Assembly (NCBI GenBank): GCA_039881145.1
Contig: JAYKKI010000087.1
Span: forward strand, 9,230,001 to 9,294,000
Source of the DNA: Druceiella hillmani
Taxonomy: Eukaryota > Arthropoda > Insecta > Lepidoptera > Hepialidae
DNA: 64,000 nt
Direction: 5' to 3'
The translations under genes were made by a program, and so were the position numbers. This document shows, in pieces, positions 11,441 through 24,560 of this stretch (position 1 is the stretch's first letter; each line of letters begins with the position of its first letter). The notes beneath the pieces are model-generated. The model made no database searches, had not been told where the DNA came from, and was given only the letters and a program-made list of their open reading frames with translations.

Positions 11441-14400
11441 TAGGAAAGATTTGTGTATAGAATTAATCAGCTAGGAATAATACCACTTACAAAAAAACGA
11501 AATCGATACATTTTGTACTATTTTTAATTGTTTTTGAGTTGGGTGGGTATTTTAAATTCAAGCGGCATCGCAAAACTTTTTTCTTCTGTGATATTTTACA
11601 TAATTTTATCGAATCATATTTTATTTTTATTTCTAAACAATTTTTAATTCAATATTGGTATTTATATTGAGACAGTTAAGAGATAGATAGGATAGTATGC
11701 CTGGAAATTGGTATTTATGTAAAGTTATGCATGAGTTAGTAATATAACACGTTTTATATTTCAATGCTTTCTTATTTTTGGATAGATTCATAAAACAAAT
11801 TAAAAGTTTCTTATGTTTTTTTGCATAAGTAACAAACAACTGAAAGTAAAAGAAGACAATCGGAATCAAGCGAAATATTTTTCATGAAATTATATTAAAT
11901 TGCTAAATTAAAAGAAATAGCATTGCAACAAAGGGAAACAATTTAATATCGTCAGTTAGTATTCATACTCTTCTACAAAGTCGGTCAAAACTTCTAGCGA
12001 TAATGAGAAAGAATATTGTATTGGCATTTTCCGACTTATGATCCCTAATTCACATACTCGCACGAACGTTAAGGTGAGCGATTTTTTTTAAAGTTTAATA
12101 TTCAACATTCAAATGAAACCCTGTTTTTGTCACTACGTTATTTTTCTGTCTCTCCCTCTGTCGAAGACCTCTGGTTTCTGAACAAAATACCGTTTATAAA
12201 GAAAAGGGCCCCGATGTGTTTTGTGTCATTTTGAATGTCTCCTAGGTCGATATTTTTGATTCAAGCAAAACTTATTTTCGCCATATTTATTTCAATTTAT
12301 TTGATGATAAGTTATTGATATTGTTATGCAGTCCCATCATTTGATTTTACAAGATAATTAAAATCGAATATTGACATTTATGACCGATTGAACTCTATTC
12401 ATTAAATTAGTTAGTAATGTAAGTTTGCATTAGCATATACGTATAAATTAACGTATTTCATACTTGCTTTATAAGATATTATCAATCATTTTTAAACTAT
12501 TGAGTATGTGATTCAACAACTCTAACGGACTCGAATACTTGTAAAAATGAGAATCAGAGATGCATATTGAGAATGCATATTTGTATGCACACACCCAGTT
12601 TCTTTATCGTTCTATTATAAAAAAACATATAATTACAGTAATAGATTTATAAAACAACATGTTTATACCGTATTGATATAAACGTTTTTCATATTCTTTA
12701 ACTTTAGTCAAAAAACCGACATACAGGAAAACGCCCGAAAGGAAACTGGCTGAGCACGAAAAAGCTGTTGATATAATCGTTCTCTGTCAGTCTCAGCGAA
12801 TAACGGTTCAGAAATCAAAAGAGGAATCCTAACGACTTCGTCCGGTCCGTTTGTTCATCCGTTAATAGTTTTGAAGTTCCTACAGTTTCACGTCATAAAT
12901 TTTACAAGTTTTTGAGGAGCATCTCAATAAAAACTGAATATATCGTTAATGGAGAACATTTTTTTGTGTACCCCATTAAGTGGAGTTTCACTTGAAAAGT
13001 TAAAAATGGAGAGGTGTCCATTTCCTAAGCTCTATTTTAGAAAGATTAAGCTTCTGAGTGATGTAAGATATGTCTCTCCCTTCTATAATTTTTTAATCAT
13101 GCATTTGGAAATTCTAAAAAGAATTCAGGCCAAAACCTGATTCAAATTATTGAAAAACAAATATTTCGATTGAATTTTACCTACAAATTAAAAAAAAAGA
13201 TATAGATAATCAAATTATCAGAAAATCTGTCGGAACTCTATAAAAGGACTATTAAACTAAATTTGTAGCCTATTACTAGATGTCCCATTAATGAAATATG
13301 AAAAAACAGGTGGATCCAAAGGGACTCCCCTCATCATAAAACTGATATCATTAAAGTATTATGACTGCAGATTAATAAATAATAACGAAATTAGTGGTAA
13401 TAAATATATGCACGATAACCATAGAATATTACTTAAATAGCATTACTTCAAATAATTGCATAAAACTAAAATAAGTATCTGTAGGCAAACGAATATCCAG
13501 CAGCATGCATCTAATAGAACGAGCAGATAGACGCGTTCCTAGCTGACATCTTCCTTTGCATTACGTAATCCACATGCTACGCCACGTCGCGGTCTTCGAG
13601 CAGCAACCGCTCGTTTTAGTCATAATTAATTTTGCGATAATGTTATTTTAACTATGTTTCCACCAATAGTTCCATTAGATAATATTTACGCATTTTAGAA
13701 TATCTTATTTTCGAAGTATTTCTAAGGTTATTCAATTAATTACTAATTTTGAGCAGAGGAGATATAATCATTATTTTTATAAATATAAATGAAGTTTTTA
13801 ATTTATATTCTGACTTGTCGATATATATGGTTAATAATGCTTTCTATCTATTTAACGACATTACTTTTTTGACGAAACAAGATGATTTTTACGAAATTTT
13901 ATAATAAATGTCTCACAAAAAGACTGCATTTGCCATAAAAGTTAAAAACAAAACAAGTATCCACTTAAAAACTTACGCTGCATAAGTGTATGTAAAAGTC
14001 AAAATATTCGCCTTCTAACTAACCTCATTCGGATAATTTCTATGTAAAAACACAAAGATTCAAACAAGAGACTTTTAATATTATAAAGAAAAACTTTTAA
14101 TTCTTTCACTTAATGTGGTTGCTGGTCCTAATTGCTTATTTCAAAAATATATTTCGCTTGAAATAATAGCCTTTAAACCAATAAATCTTACCTAGACATT
14201 AATATTAAGCACAGTATATATTGTTAATTTTACCATGGCAATGTACGTCGGGCTACCGGGGAGCAGCGATGTTAGAATAATCTGTATTAAATAATAACGA
14301 AGCAAAATTTGTAAGTCTGTTAGTTCGAGGTAATTTCAGTAACTATTTACTTGATTTCAAAAAATATCACTACGTTGATACGTGATAATCCGCATTCTAA

Positions 14401-14900
14401 CCTATACTAAATATTTTCAAGTTTTCATAATAAATTGGCTGAAAAAAGGTCGGAAACCATAACATTCGGAGAAAAGTGTCTATATTTCATAAACATATTC
14501 CTGAACTTTAATTTTTGTAGATATTTTTAAAGGTAACTTGATAGATAGTACAAAATGCAAAATTATTATTCGAAATTAAGGGGTAGCGTTAAGGAAAAAT
14601 GTTAACCAAAAAAACCGACTCTTCCTAATGCAAAATGTAATAATCTTAGGTTAGGTCATTTATAAATTGTCGCGCCGCCTGCCTGCCTTTCAGACTTTTA
14701 TATTTTCTTTCATGATAAATAAATCCCACAGAAAAACTTTTTGAATGGTTGAAATCTGCGGTCAGAAGTCTGCGATCAGGGTGTTTTTTATACGATCAAC
14801 TGTCCAGGTTAGATACTTCAAAAATCAGTACAGCACAAACTACTGTTTATGGATTAAAAGTACCATTCAGAAAATAAAAATACAAAAAATACCTATGTAT
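11441..14900. other. Non-coding AT-rich sequence, no gene seen
   Basis: No domain-bearing frame. A CpG-richer patch at about 13530-13620 and another at 12730-12860 were inspected in six frames without a recognisable product. Confidence 0.6.
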
Positions 14901-14993
14901 AATAAATCTATTATCTATTAACTCATATCCGTTATTTGAGTGATCAAAACAATAAATCTATTAACTCATATCTGTTATTTGAGTGATCAAAGC
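14901..14993. repeat. Two-copy tandem repeat, 50 and 43 bp
   Basis: AATAAATCTATTA...CTCATATC(C/T)GTTATTTGAGTGATCAAA occurs at 14901-14950 and again at 14951-14993. The first unit has 7 extra bases (TATCTAT). The units are otherwise almost identical, so the duplication is recent. Confidence 0.9.
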
Positions 14994-15523
14994 AGGGGTA
15001 AAAAGCAAATTTTACAAATAACAGTTATTTGACTATGATGATTTTAATTACTTCTTCAGGAAATCACGTACAAAAGCTATTGCACCCATTTATATTAAGT
15101 ATATACATTACAAAGCTTTTTATTGCGACGTATCAACATTTGTGTATCAACATATCTCATATTATCAACATATCTCTACAAAATCATGTATTACAGAGTA
15201 TTGGAACGGAATAATTTAATCTATAGTAATATTACAATAGTTTGAATTGATTCATCACATCTTAACAAATAGCTTAGTGTTTCCATATTAACAACAGGTC
15301 AACAAATAGGCCGGAAATCCTATCTATTACAACACTGGCAAAATTTGAAGTGCACAATGAGTAAAAGTATTTCAGAAAATGAGCAGTCACCTTCAGTGAT
15401 ATATTCATTGGTCTAGAGAATTTTTATAATAAAACACATTAAGATATATTTATTAATTTTAACATGGTGCTTATCTCTGTAGTATGTACATAAATAGCGT
15501 ATTTCATAATTAATTATTTATCC

Positions 15524-15524
<1 letters not shown>
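14994..15524. other. Non-coding AT-rich sequence, no gene seen
   Basis: No recognisable coding or repeat content. Confidence 0.65.

Positions 15525-15579
<55 letters not shown>
15525..15579. repeat. (TA)n microsatellite
   Basis: Uninterrupted TA array of about 55 bp. Confidence 0.95.
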
Positions 15580-15582
<3 letters not shown>

Positions 15583-16802
15583 AATAATGTAGATATTAGG
15601 TGGTTAAAAACTCAAGAAACACATTGACCTAATGCGAATGACTAATAACTTCAGGGTATTTATCACGTAGCTTAAATTAAATTGGTTACCCGACGTAAAA
15701 TATATGGTTTCGTAACCCTCAATTTAAGCGATGTGTATCATGAACGAAAATTACAGCGCGACTGGTGTCCGAGGTTGCTTTAAATTTATTAGGGTTAAGC
15801 TAGTATAAACCATATCAGATAGTCGACACTGTTTCATTCTATAATGGCACTTGAGCTTCCTAAAATTGGCCTGAGAACGTGTTGTAGATAAGTGGATTCG
15901 GTAATATCATAAATGGTAAATTAATTATTTATTTTTGGCCAGCACAAAGAATCGTTTGTTTAATTTTAAAATACATGTTTATTATACAGAAAAACCCATT
16001 TTAAAAATTATAAAAGCACGTATCATTCCGAAAAATTAAAGCTGTTTTTTTTAAATATCGGCCATCAGTTTAGTACGTGTGTCGACCAAGTAATAACTGT
16101 AATTAATATTTACTACACGATAGCATCTGAGCTACAAACTATCTTAAAATTTAATTAAGTTAGCCGTTAAGTACACTCGGTGATTTCGGTCTGTCTGTAT
16201 TTTTACTGACTTATGATATTTTATTAAAATTACTATTATGTATTAGTGTGGGATAATTTTCACAGCATATCTAAAAATTTCATTATTAAATGTTATTTTT
16301 CTCAGCAGTTTCAAAAATAATACGTATCATGTTAGTTCGATTCTCATAAGTTCAGTTTTTCAGTAATTCCAATCATAATACAGTTTTTATTTAATGTTTT
16401 TTTTATTGTTGTAAAAAGATTTCAAAATTAAGGTAATTCTTTATTAGAAAGTTGAGTTTATTTATTGAAAACATTCAAGTTCTATAACGGAAACATATCA
16501 TTTGTTTAAGATAAAAATATATTAATTCGATTTCAATTTTTGTCGTTAATTTTACTTGAATTTACATGACATATGTAGAGAGCTGCGGTCTTTGAAATCA
16601 ATAAACCAGGACAGGGAAGCTAAAAATTCGGATTTGAGCTTAAGATACGAAAACTTTTCTAAATGAAAATTACATGTCTTTCATTAACTGGAAAATGTAT
16701 CTCTTATTAAATTAACCCGCCAAATAATTATAAAGGATTCTTTATTAATATTTACTTAAAAGCGTGATGAATTATTTTCCAAATTCATTCCATACATTTT
16801 GT
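15580..16802. other. Non-coding AT-rich sequence, no gene seen
   Basis: No recognisable coding or repeat content. Confidence 0.65.
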
Positions 16803-16813
16803 CTATATATATT

Positions 16814-16884
<71 letters not shown>

Positions 16885-16929
16885 TATATATATATACACA
16901 TATACATATACATATAGATATATATATAA
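16803..16929. repeat. Long (TA)n microsatellite, about 125 bp
   Basis: The longest TA array of the window, with a few interruptions (ATTTATAAAT at the left, ATAATAT in the middle, ACACATATACATATACATATAG at the right split by TA). It generates long Tyr-Ile frames that are not genes. Confidence 0.95.
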
Positions 16930-18544
16930 TGTTATATGGAGTTATTTACAAACCATACCGTTTCTCTGTGAACCTGTTTATTTGCTTGCACAATACACAA
17001 AAGCTGCTAAATGAATTTTTATGTAATTTTAACTATTGAATGTTGGGTCTGATGTAGTATGCTTTATGTTTTTGGCAATTTGACGTTTCGACACAAAATA
17101 CGCTTATTAAAAAACATTTATTATTATTATTCCGTGAACGCGTATTCATTTCAAAATTACAATATTTCCACCTCCGAACGAAGTCGCAGACAATGATTTT
17201 ATGGATTTTGTATCTAATTTATATTCAAGTCTGTCGGAACAGTTTCTGAATAAAACACAGAGATTCTCAGTAATTGTCTATATTTCTTTTTGGTTACGAC
17301 TCGATCAGATGGAGATTCTGTATATTGATGGAAATATTTCTGTTCAATCATTTCTGCTTCTGCATATTGGCATATGTTTTCTATATACTGATGGAGATAG
17401 TTCTATGTATCGGGTAATTTTCTATATATATTATTTCTATATATATTAAGTATATTTTCCATATATATTAATGAGAAATATTTCTATGTATTGGGTATGA
17501 CTCAAAGGGATGGAAATTCATGAATAACGTAATCTGTATGCATCGTGATGTCATTCTTTATTTAATCAACATTCCTAATAGTCTCCGCACTTTATAACAC
17601 TTTTGGTTCTAATCCAAATATTTATCAACCTGTGGATTTGAATTACCTCAGAACTTTAGATTAGAACACTATCGTACAACACGAAATGGTGCAAAAGAAT
17701 CTTTCCATGTATACATACATCGAGGCAGAGAAATTTAGAATATCGCACTATTCGTAATCATCCTCAAAGAGTGATTCACAGTGTACGTGGCAAGAATGTA
17801 GAATCTACTCGATCTAGATATTTGAAACTCACCTTTATAGCAGTTCTTATCCGAGCTGTTAATTTCTATAAAACAGAGCTTAGGATTTCGTTTTATTGGC
17901 TTTCACACGCTGTATATTTGCATTAACTGATGAACACCTTTCAACAGCTTCCTTTAAAAGCATAAGTATTAGTAAATTTTTTTTGAGTAAATTTTTACTT
18001 AAATTTTATTGAGTAAATCTTTATTATTTCAACATTATTAATATAACTAGTAATCTGGAAATAATGCCACCAAAAAATTTTAAAAAATGGGGCCACGTGT
18101 GAATTATCTTCAATACCCCATTTTGTCGAATATGTTGGCAACTATTCAAACCAGTCTCGTATTATAGCACAAATATAGTTGGCTAGTTTTACATAAAGAG
18201 TACCAGGCTCATCCAAATTTTAATTACAACAGAAAAGAATCTGATCTGTTTGACATAGTAGTAAACATATACCAACGGCATAACGCACAGTCATCTTCCT
18301 CTGCTGTTCGCACCTTGCCAGTAACTTTCTAGTGTATGAAAAAAAATACGTTTTGTTTCCTTTTTATCCGGAATTACTTCACCAATTATAACTAAAAATA
18401 ATAAGTACATTTTATAGATCAATTGAAAGAAGCTGCAGCTTTTCAGGTTTCAATCCAATTAGTTATTCTTTAGTTTTTGTAGGATATAGATTTAAATATT
18501 TCGGCGGCATAAATCAAAGTTGTAAATGACTTCCAAATTCGAAA

Positions 18545-18549
<5 letters not shown>
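16930..18549. other. Non-coding sequence with a degenerate three-copy repeat
   Basis: A unit resembling CTATATATTGATGGAAATA, followed in the later copies by TTCTATGTAT(T/C)GGGTA, occurs at 17318-17342, 17381-17418 and 17460-17497, with (TA)-rich spacers. The open frame over it (17201-17449) is explained by the repeat. No gene seen. Confidence 0.5.
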
Positions 18550-18610
<61 letters not shown>

Positions 18611-18621
18611 ATATATATATA
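18550..18621. repeat. (TA)n(TG)n microsatellite
   Basis: TA array of about 45 bp, then GT repeats, then a short TA run. Confidence 0.95.
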
Positions 18622-19764
18622 GGTATGTATAAATTTGATTATTATTTTTTTACGTGAAAATTACATGGAATGACATTAATAACAAAACTAATAAATAAGA
18701 ATAACGATAAAAAGTGAAGTAGGTTTGGTCAACTAATCGCTACCAAAATTAATAGAAATTCATTTTAAGCGTCGAAATTTTCAAGTTTTATAAGCCATAG
18801 TATTCGTCGAAGACATTAAACTTGTTTAAGTTGTGAACGTTGTGAATTCTGTGTAAAGAAAGATTATATTTCGCTGTCAATAGCTATTTAAATGTCGACT
18901 ATTTAGTTTACCAGTGAAACCAAAGTCGTTCGTCAGGAATGATTATTATCTAAATATAACGTTTGGACGGGGTTGCATACAGATATTTACAATGAATCGA
19001 CCGTCTTAACAATATTTTCATTTACATCGGTGTCACCAAGATTATTTCAACGTTGGTTTTAGAGAAAATATAACTAGAATGGTTAGCCTTAACCATTTCG
19101 AATGCCTAAGTGTGCTTTCTAAATTCTCTGTCTTCGAAAATATTAAACCTCGTTGTCTTTTTGGGTTGATGAGATATTAAGGCATTATTTGCGCGTTATC
19201 TTTTGGTATTTCGTAATCCGCGGAATGAAATAGAGTATTTACTTTACACAACAATAAGTATTTATGATAAGGGTAACAAATTTCCATTCTAATTCTATTC
19301 ATTTATTACTATTGTATTCTGATCTTACAATTATATCGTGCAAATTTTAGTAAACAAATTGTTTTACTTATTTCGTAAATCTCAAGTTCGTAAGCGCGGA
19401 ATACCAAACAGACAAAGAAACTCCTTTGGATTTGAATAGGATTGTAATTCAAATGGTAAAGTTTGAATAGACCGATTAAATTTCTTCAATTATATTCCTA
19501 TGAAATTCATCTCTCACGACATCGTTTGAAATTATCCGAAACAATTTTTAATACTCGTGTTATAAGAAGTAAAATGTAATATTAAGTTCAATAGGAAATT
19601 ATTAATTTAAGAGAGAAGTTTTAGGTTACCGATGAGTGAGAAAGTTCTAAAATTGGTCCTTTTTTATATACTGGTAATTCAATAGCAAACGTTTTATATT
19701 GAACGCAAATTTTAACGGAGACGGAAATAAAAATTTATTTCAATGGTTCTTCGACATTTTGCAG
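18622..19764. other. Non-coding AT-rich sequence, no gene seen
   Basis: No recognisable coding or repeat content. Confidence 0.65.
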
Positions 19765-19782
19765 CTCTCTCTCTCTCTCTCT

Positions 19783-19841
<59 letters not shown>

Positions 19842-19848
19842 TATATAC
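19765..19848. repeat. Compound (CT)n(TA)n microsatellite
   Basis: CT repeats at 19765-19783 followed by a TA array at 19785-19848 with one C interruption. Confidence 0.95.
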
Positions 19849-21047
19849 CTTTTAATTTCAATGTATATTTTAAATACATTCAAAATTAAAACTCCCGTCA
19901 AAATATTATATGTATTTCAATTCTTTCAATTTGGGGTTAATTAATAAAAAAACTAATTTTGTCTGTTTTTTCTCATGTACACTTTAAAACCCACGTACTA
20001 AAATATTTAGGGATCTTAGCTTAATCGGAAGTGACCAAATACTTTGATTATATAATAGCGCAAAAAATCCGTGTAAAAGTTTCCCACGCCGTTAAGGCAT
20101 TATCATTATTCACGAGTGCAGAGTAACAAGTAAACTATGAATATGTTATTAAAATGCGTCGTTTTCCAAAAGTTTTCCTTTTTAGAATGGTTTTTTCAAT
20201 TGATTCGACATCAGCGAATTGCCTGTAAAATATTTGTAGACTTACTCTTTGATCTCAAATATATGTCACACGGATATGTTATGAATACAGTTGTGATAGT
20301 TTCAGTCCATCTTTAAATATATTATGGTAAAAATTCTTTACGGCAATTAACTGCATTTCATGTGCACCATAAAGGTAAAATACATTAGGGTGCACAGGTA
20401 ATTCAGAAATTACAGATTTTAACAAAACTTGTTAGTTTTTGTCACGTTTGAAAGAAAAACAAAAATAAAAGAGATACGTATTATACGTATCAAGAATTAA
20501 CGTTAGTGTTTATCATTACTTTCGTCCAAAGTAGGAATGTATAACATTTATGTAGTTGGAATTTAGATAAAGCAATAACTTTTTCTTTTTAGTTTTTCAT
20601 TTCTATATTACGAAAGACCCTTCTAAGTTAGTCGAATCTATTTGTTCGTGTTCGATCGGTATGAAAGATGAATAATACATCAACATACATATATATTTCT
20701 TATAGTTTACAGATAACATTATAAATAAATTCGATCTTTAGAATTTCTTACATACTTCTATCCGTCTATCAAAATATCATACTTTTTACCCTGTATCGTA
20801 CTGTCTTTTATTTTTTTAGCGAATATAAATACCTGGACACTTAATAAACACGAGTTATTAAGCATTATACAGTTTGTAATTAATTTATATATAGAAAATA
20901 TGTAAAATGTGATGAGAAAGAATACAAATTTAATAGCGCAGTTGTTGATTATTCAGTGAAATTTATATAATAAGGAGGCAGCATTCGCAGATATCCTCAT
21001 AAATATTTCTCCTATTTATAGATTAATATGAATAATGGAAACTGGAG
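19849..21047. other. Non-coding AT-rich sequence, no gene seen
   Basis: No recognisable coding or repeat content. Confidence 0.65.
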
Positions 21048-21076
21048 TTTCCATCAATGTATTACATTGATGGAAA
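21048..21076. repeat. Perfect hairpin, 13-bp arms
   Basis: TTTCCATCAATGT (21048-21060) and its exact complement (21064-21076) flank a 3-base loop. A smaller stem, TGGAAACTGGAGTTTCCA, lies immediately upstream and shares the TTTCCA arm, so two alternative foldings are possible. Confidence 0.8.
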
Positions 21077-21779
21077 TTAGTATCTAAAATGGACTCCTCC
21101 GCAATTCCAAATTGCTTATATATAACTGTATACCTCGAAAAAGTTCCGCTTAAATATTTTATTGCGATATTTTTTTGTTCCAAAATTATAACTTTCAAAA
21201 AATCGCCAAGGACTTATAGTGTAATATTACATTTTCCATTTACGTATTTTTTTTCATTTAATACATCATTTAAACTCAGTAAACATAAAGTTCACACGAG
21301 TATATTAATATTCAAGGAGCAAATAATAAAAGAGTACTAACTACTCTCTACTTAGGTTTCTCTGATTAAATATACTAATCAAAAATTATACTCGATGTAT
21401 TCTTTAGTTTATAACTGCTATTCTTTAATTTTCAAGTTTTCTTAAAATGACCTCATTTGAAAACTATAGAAAATGTTAAGAGTAAACAAAAACCAAAACT
21501 AGTAATAAGTCTTGACCGATTTATCGCTATTGTGATGCGAAAGTTTTTACTTTAGCAGTAAGAATAAATTGAATACAAGATGTTTAGCTACGAACTAATA
21601 TTGAGAGAAATCAGCGCAAACAAACGGTACTGGATATAAGTCATTAACTTGCTTTTACAGGTGATCATTTGTTTTGTGTTTACGATGATGTGTTTAACCC
21701 ATGGAATGAGCTGAAGACAAAAGACCAGCAACTTCGTCTGGGAATACCTCTAACTTACGGTTCCGTTCCGTAGTCTATG
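21077..21779. other. Non-coding AT-rich sequence, no gene seen
   Basis: No recognisable domain. The stretch 21715-21779 ends in a GTTCCGTTCCGTAG segment that leads into a TAA array and could be the 3' end of a decayed LINE, but no reading frame supports it. Confidence 0.5.
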
Positions 21780-21949
21780 TAATAATAATAATAAACACTT
21801 ATTGGCGGAAAACAGTATATACAGAGTCAACAGTGTATTCTAATCTACAGTATATACAGAGTTTTCTTCAAAAGGAAGAGAGGAACAATTAGTTCAGAAT
21901 TCACACCCACACACACACACACAATACGCGTGCGTGCACGCACGCACAT
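21780..21949. repeat. (TAA)n, 16-bp direct repeat and (CA)n/(GC)n tract
   Basis: A TAA run at 21780-21795 is followed by ACAGTATATACAGAGT at 21812-21827 and again at 21847-21862. A CA array and GCGTGCGTGCACGCACGC follow at 21901-21949; this alternating purine-pyrimidine tract is the type that can adopt Z-DNA. TAA tails are common at the 3' ends of some LINEs, which is only a suggestion here. Confidence 0.75.
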
Positions 21950-23129
21950 ATCAATAGGCTATCTAAGTACATGTATTATACATGTACATCAAAATCTTCA
22001 CATACCACTTTTGGAGGAGACAGACATAAAGGAAACAAAGAATAAAAATTCGGAAAGAAAAAAGTTAACATAAAAAAATTTATTAAATTTAAATATGACA
22101 ATATATTTCGCCCGCTGAAACTGATTAAAATGTCTAGTGTGCTATATAAAGGCCAAGTATGAATTAAATAGTTAAGTACATCGAGGGACGCATTTAAAAA
22201 GTTTAAACCATTTTAAGAGCAACATTAGAAGAACAAGTTTCAATCAGCAACTTCGTAGACGCGATCAAAATGGATTTATGTATTTTATTTAACTAAATAT
22301 TTTACTGTATATTCGTGATCTGTAGATTGAGTTGCGATTGTGTCAAAAATGTAGTGGGGGGTAAAAACAACTCGTTTAAATATTAAACTAAATCAGAACT
22401 TTAAGATAAATTGTGGTCTGGAAAAATTATATTTATTACTATTCAAATCCGCGTATTAGGTTCTTATTAAATGAGCGTCCATAGCTGTATTTCAAGTCTC
22501 TTAGGGAATATTCGGACAGTACAAAAGCAGTCTTTGTTTTAATAGGGAAGAACATTACGCCAGTCTCAGTACTTTTCAAAGAGATTTAATCACTTCTGTT
22601 AAGCGAAAAAATATACAGAAAAGGGCAGATGGATAGCAGATGGATAAAAATTGGAAAAAAATTATTTTCTATTTGATTTCAGATGCACTCTTCACACAAT
22701 TTACACAAATATTCCATATATAAATTTATTCCTCGATGAACAAACTCTATAAAATTAAAAAAACAGTTCTCAAAATTTTCCGATCATAATGTAATTATAA
22801 TCGAGATAATTTTGAAATGTTTCATAATCATAAACATTAACATAATAAAGTTAAGGGAAACACTGAATTATATTGGTATAATTGATTTTCCTTTTTACGT
22901 AATAGAACGTATAATGCACACTATTTAAGTCCGAGTAATGTATTAATGAATGTATCGCGTTGTTTATAGTTTTGACAATGTTGCGAGATGCTCGGGGCGT
23001 GTGCGCTCCAAGACGCTTAATTCTTGCAGTAAAGTTGTGATGTATATCTTGGAAGGATATAATATGAAAATTGTTTATTAATTGATTTTGTGCTCAGGAA
23101 TGTGCATGCGTACGTATGCGCACATGTTC

Positions 23130-23131
<2 letters not shown>
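21950..23131. other. Non-coding AT-rich sequence, no gene seen
   Basis: A short palindrome GTACATGTA-TTA-TACATGTAC lies near 21968-21988. No coding content. Confidence 0.65.

Positions 23132-23169
<38 letters not shown>
23132..23169. repeat. (TA)n microsatellite
   Basis: TA array of about 38 bp, preceded by alternating GCATGCGTACGTATGCGCAC. Confidence 0.95.
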
Positions 23170-23173
<4 letters not shown>

Positions 23174-24520
23174 ACTTAGCTTGCAAGTACTAGTTTGTTT
23201 ACTCATTTAACTGTGATATAGTTAATGATCAATGATTGTTGGATCGTTGTTACGCCGACACTTTTCTTTAAATTTTTATTTTTTATGTCATCTTAAATTA
23301 TTAGTGTCTTTCCAAGACTTTGTTAATTATAAAAGTAGAACAAGAGTTTAATATAAAAGTAAAGTATATTCCATTCCATTGTGAGAAATTGCGTTACGTT
23401 AATTTAATTTCTTCGACAACAAAATTCTAAATTATTTTATCAATTTCGGCCATTCAGGAAATCAAAACTTAAAAAAATCGCAAATTTATGTAGCTTGTAC
23501 GTACTTGTCACACCATCATGACATTTATTACTTATTTTTTAAAAGCCTTGGCTTTATAAAGCCGGTTGATATTTTTTTAATGCTTCTGACATCCAATGTT
23601 ACCCAGAATGTCACGAACTTGCAAAGAATATAATACAATTTCATTTATTCTTTCAATTTAATAATTAAAATAGATTTTTGTACTATTCCACAAAATTAGT
23701 TATATTCATATATACCTATACTTCATTCCACTTTAAAAGAGAATACTTTAAACAAGCCAAGTTTGCAATTAAAATATAACCATAAGTAGAAGGGAAGATA
23801 AGTAACGCCCATTTTGTACGGTCAGTAGATGTTCAGACTTAGTTAATATTGTTATTTTAACACCATGTTTCCATCACATTTACGCAAAATCATCAATTTA
23901 TTACATAAAGATGCTAATTTACGCTCACGAATTTGCAGAATGATTAGCGAAAAAAAAATTAAAATTAAATTCACTTTTTTCGCCAACTGCTGACAGATGG
24001 TTGTAATTAACTAAATGGTGATGATGTAAAGCAATGGTGATCCGGCAACAATCCTAGTAAGCACTGGTGACTCAATATGACTATACATGTACTGTTCGCG
24101 CATTATAATCAAGACGTATACGACTTATATTTAAATTGTTAAATATGAATGAAAGCTACGTTGTGCAGAGACAGCCAAAAGAAAACGTAAAGTGTACAAC
24201 AGCAGAATAATTCGAACCCTTATAACAATGTTTCGTAGTATTATACTATTAGCTTTTATTCTTCGTTCGAATATATGTTTAGGTAAAATTAAATTTTTAA
24301 TTTTTGTTTTGAGGACAAACATGTGGTTATGTCCAATCTGAGATTTTCTCTCCTTTCCCTGAATATTCAAGTCATCATTAACACATATTTTAATCCATGT
24401 TACATTTGACCAACCTAGGAATAGATTTTTGAGAAGAGAAAAAACATGTTGAACTACTTAAGTAAGTAAATAAACAGATTTTTTTACATAAAAATATTTG
24501 CACTGAAGAAGCCACACATA
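23170..24520. other. Non-coding AT-rich sequence, no gene seen
   Basis: No recognisable coding or repeat content. Confidence 0.65.
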
Positions 24521-24560
24521 ATATAGGACTAATAACATATATATAGGACTAATAACGTAT
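24521..24560. repeat. Two-copy 20-bp tandem repeat
   Basis: ATATAGGACTAATAAC(A/G)TAT occurs at 24521-24540 and 24541-24560 with one difference. Confidence 0.9.

Noticed and set aside
16764..17039. Tyr-Ile repeat proteins from TA arrays here and at the other arrays
   Set aside because: They are pure translations of (TA)n or (TG)n microsatellites.
21715..21795. 3' end of an I-like LINE with a TAA tail
   Set aside because: Only the TAA run supports it; no coding remnant was readable upstream.
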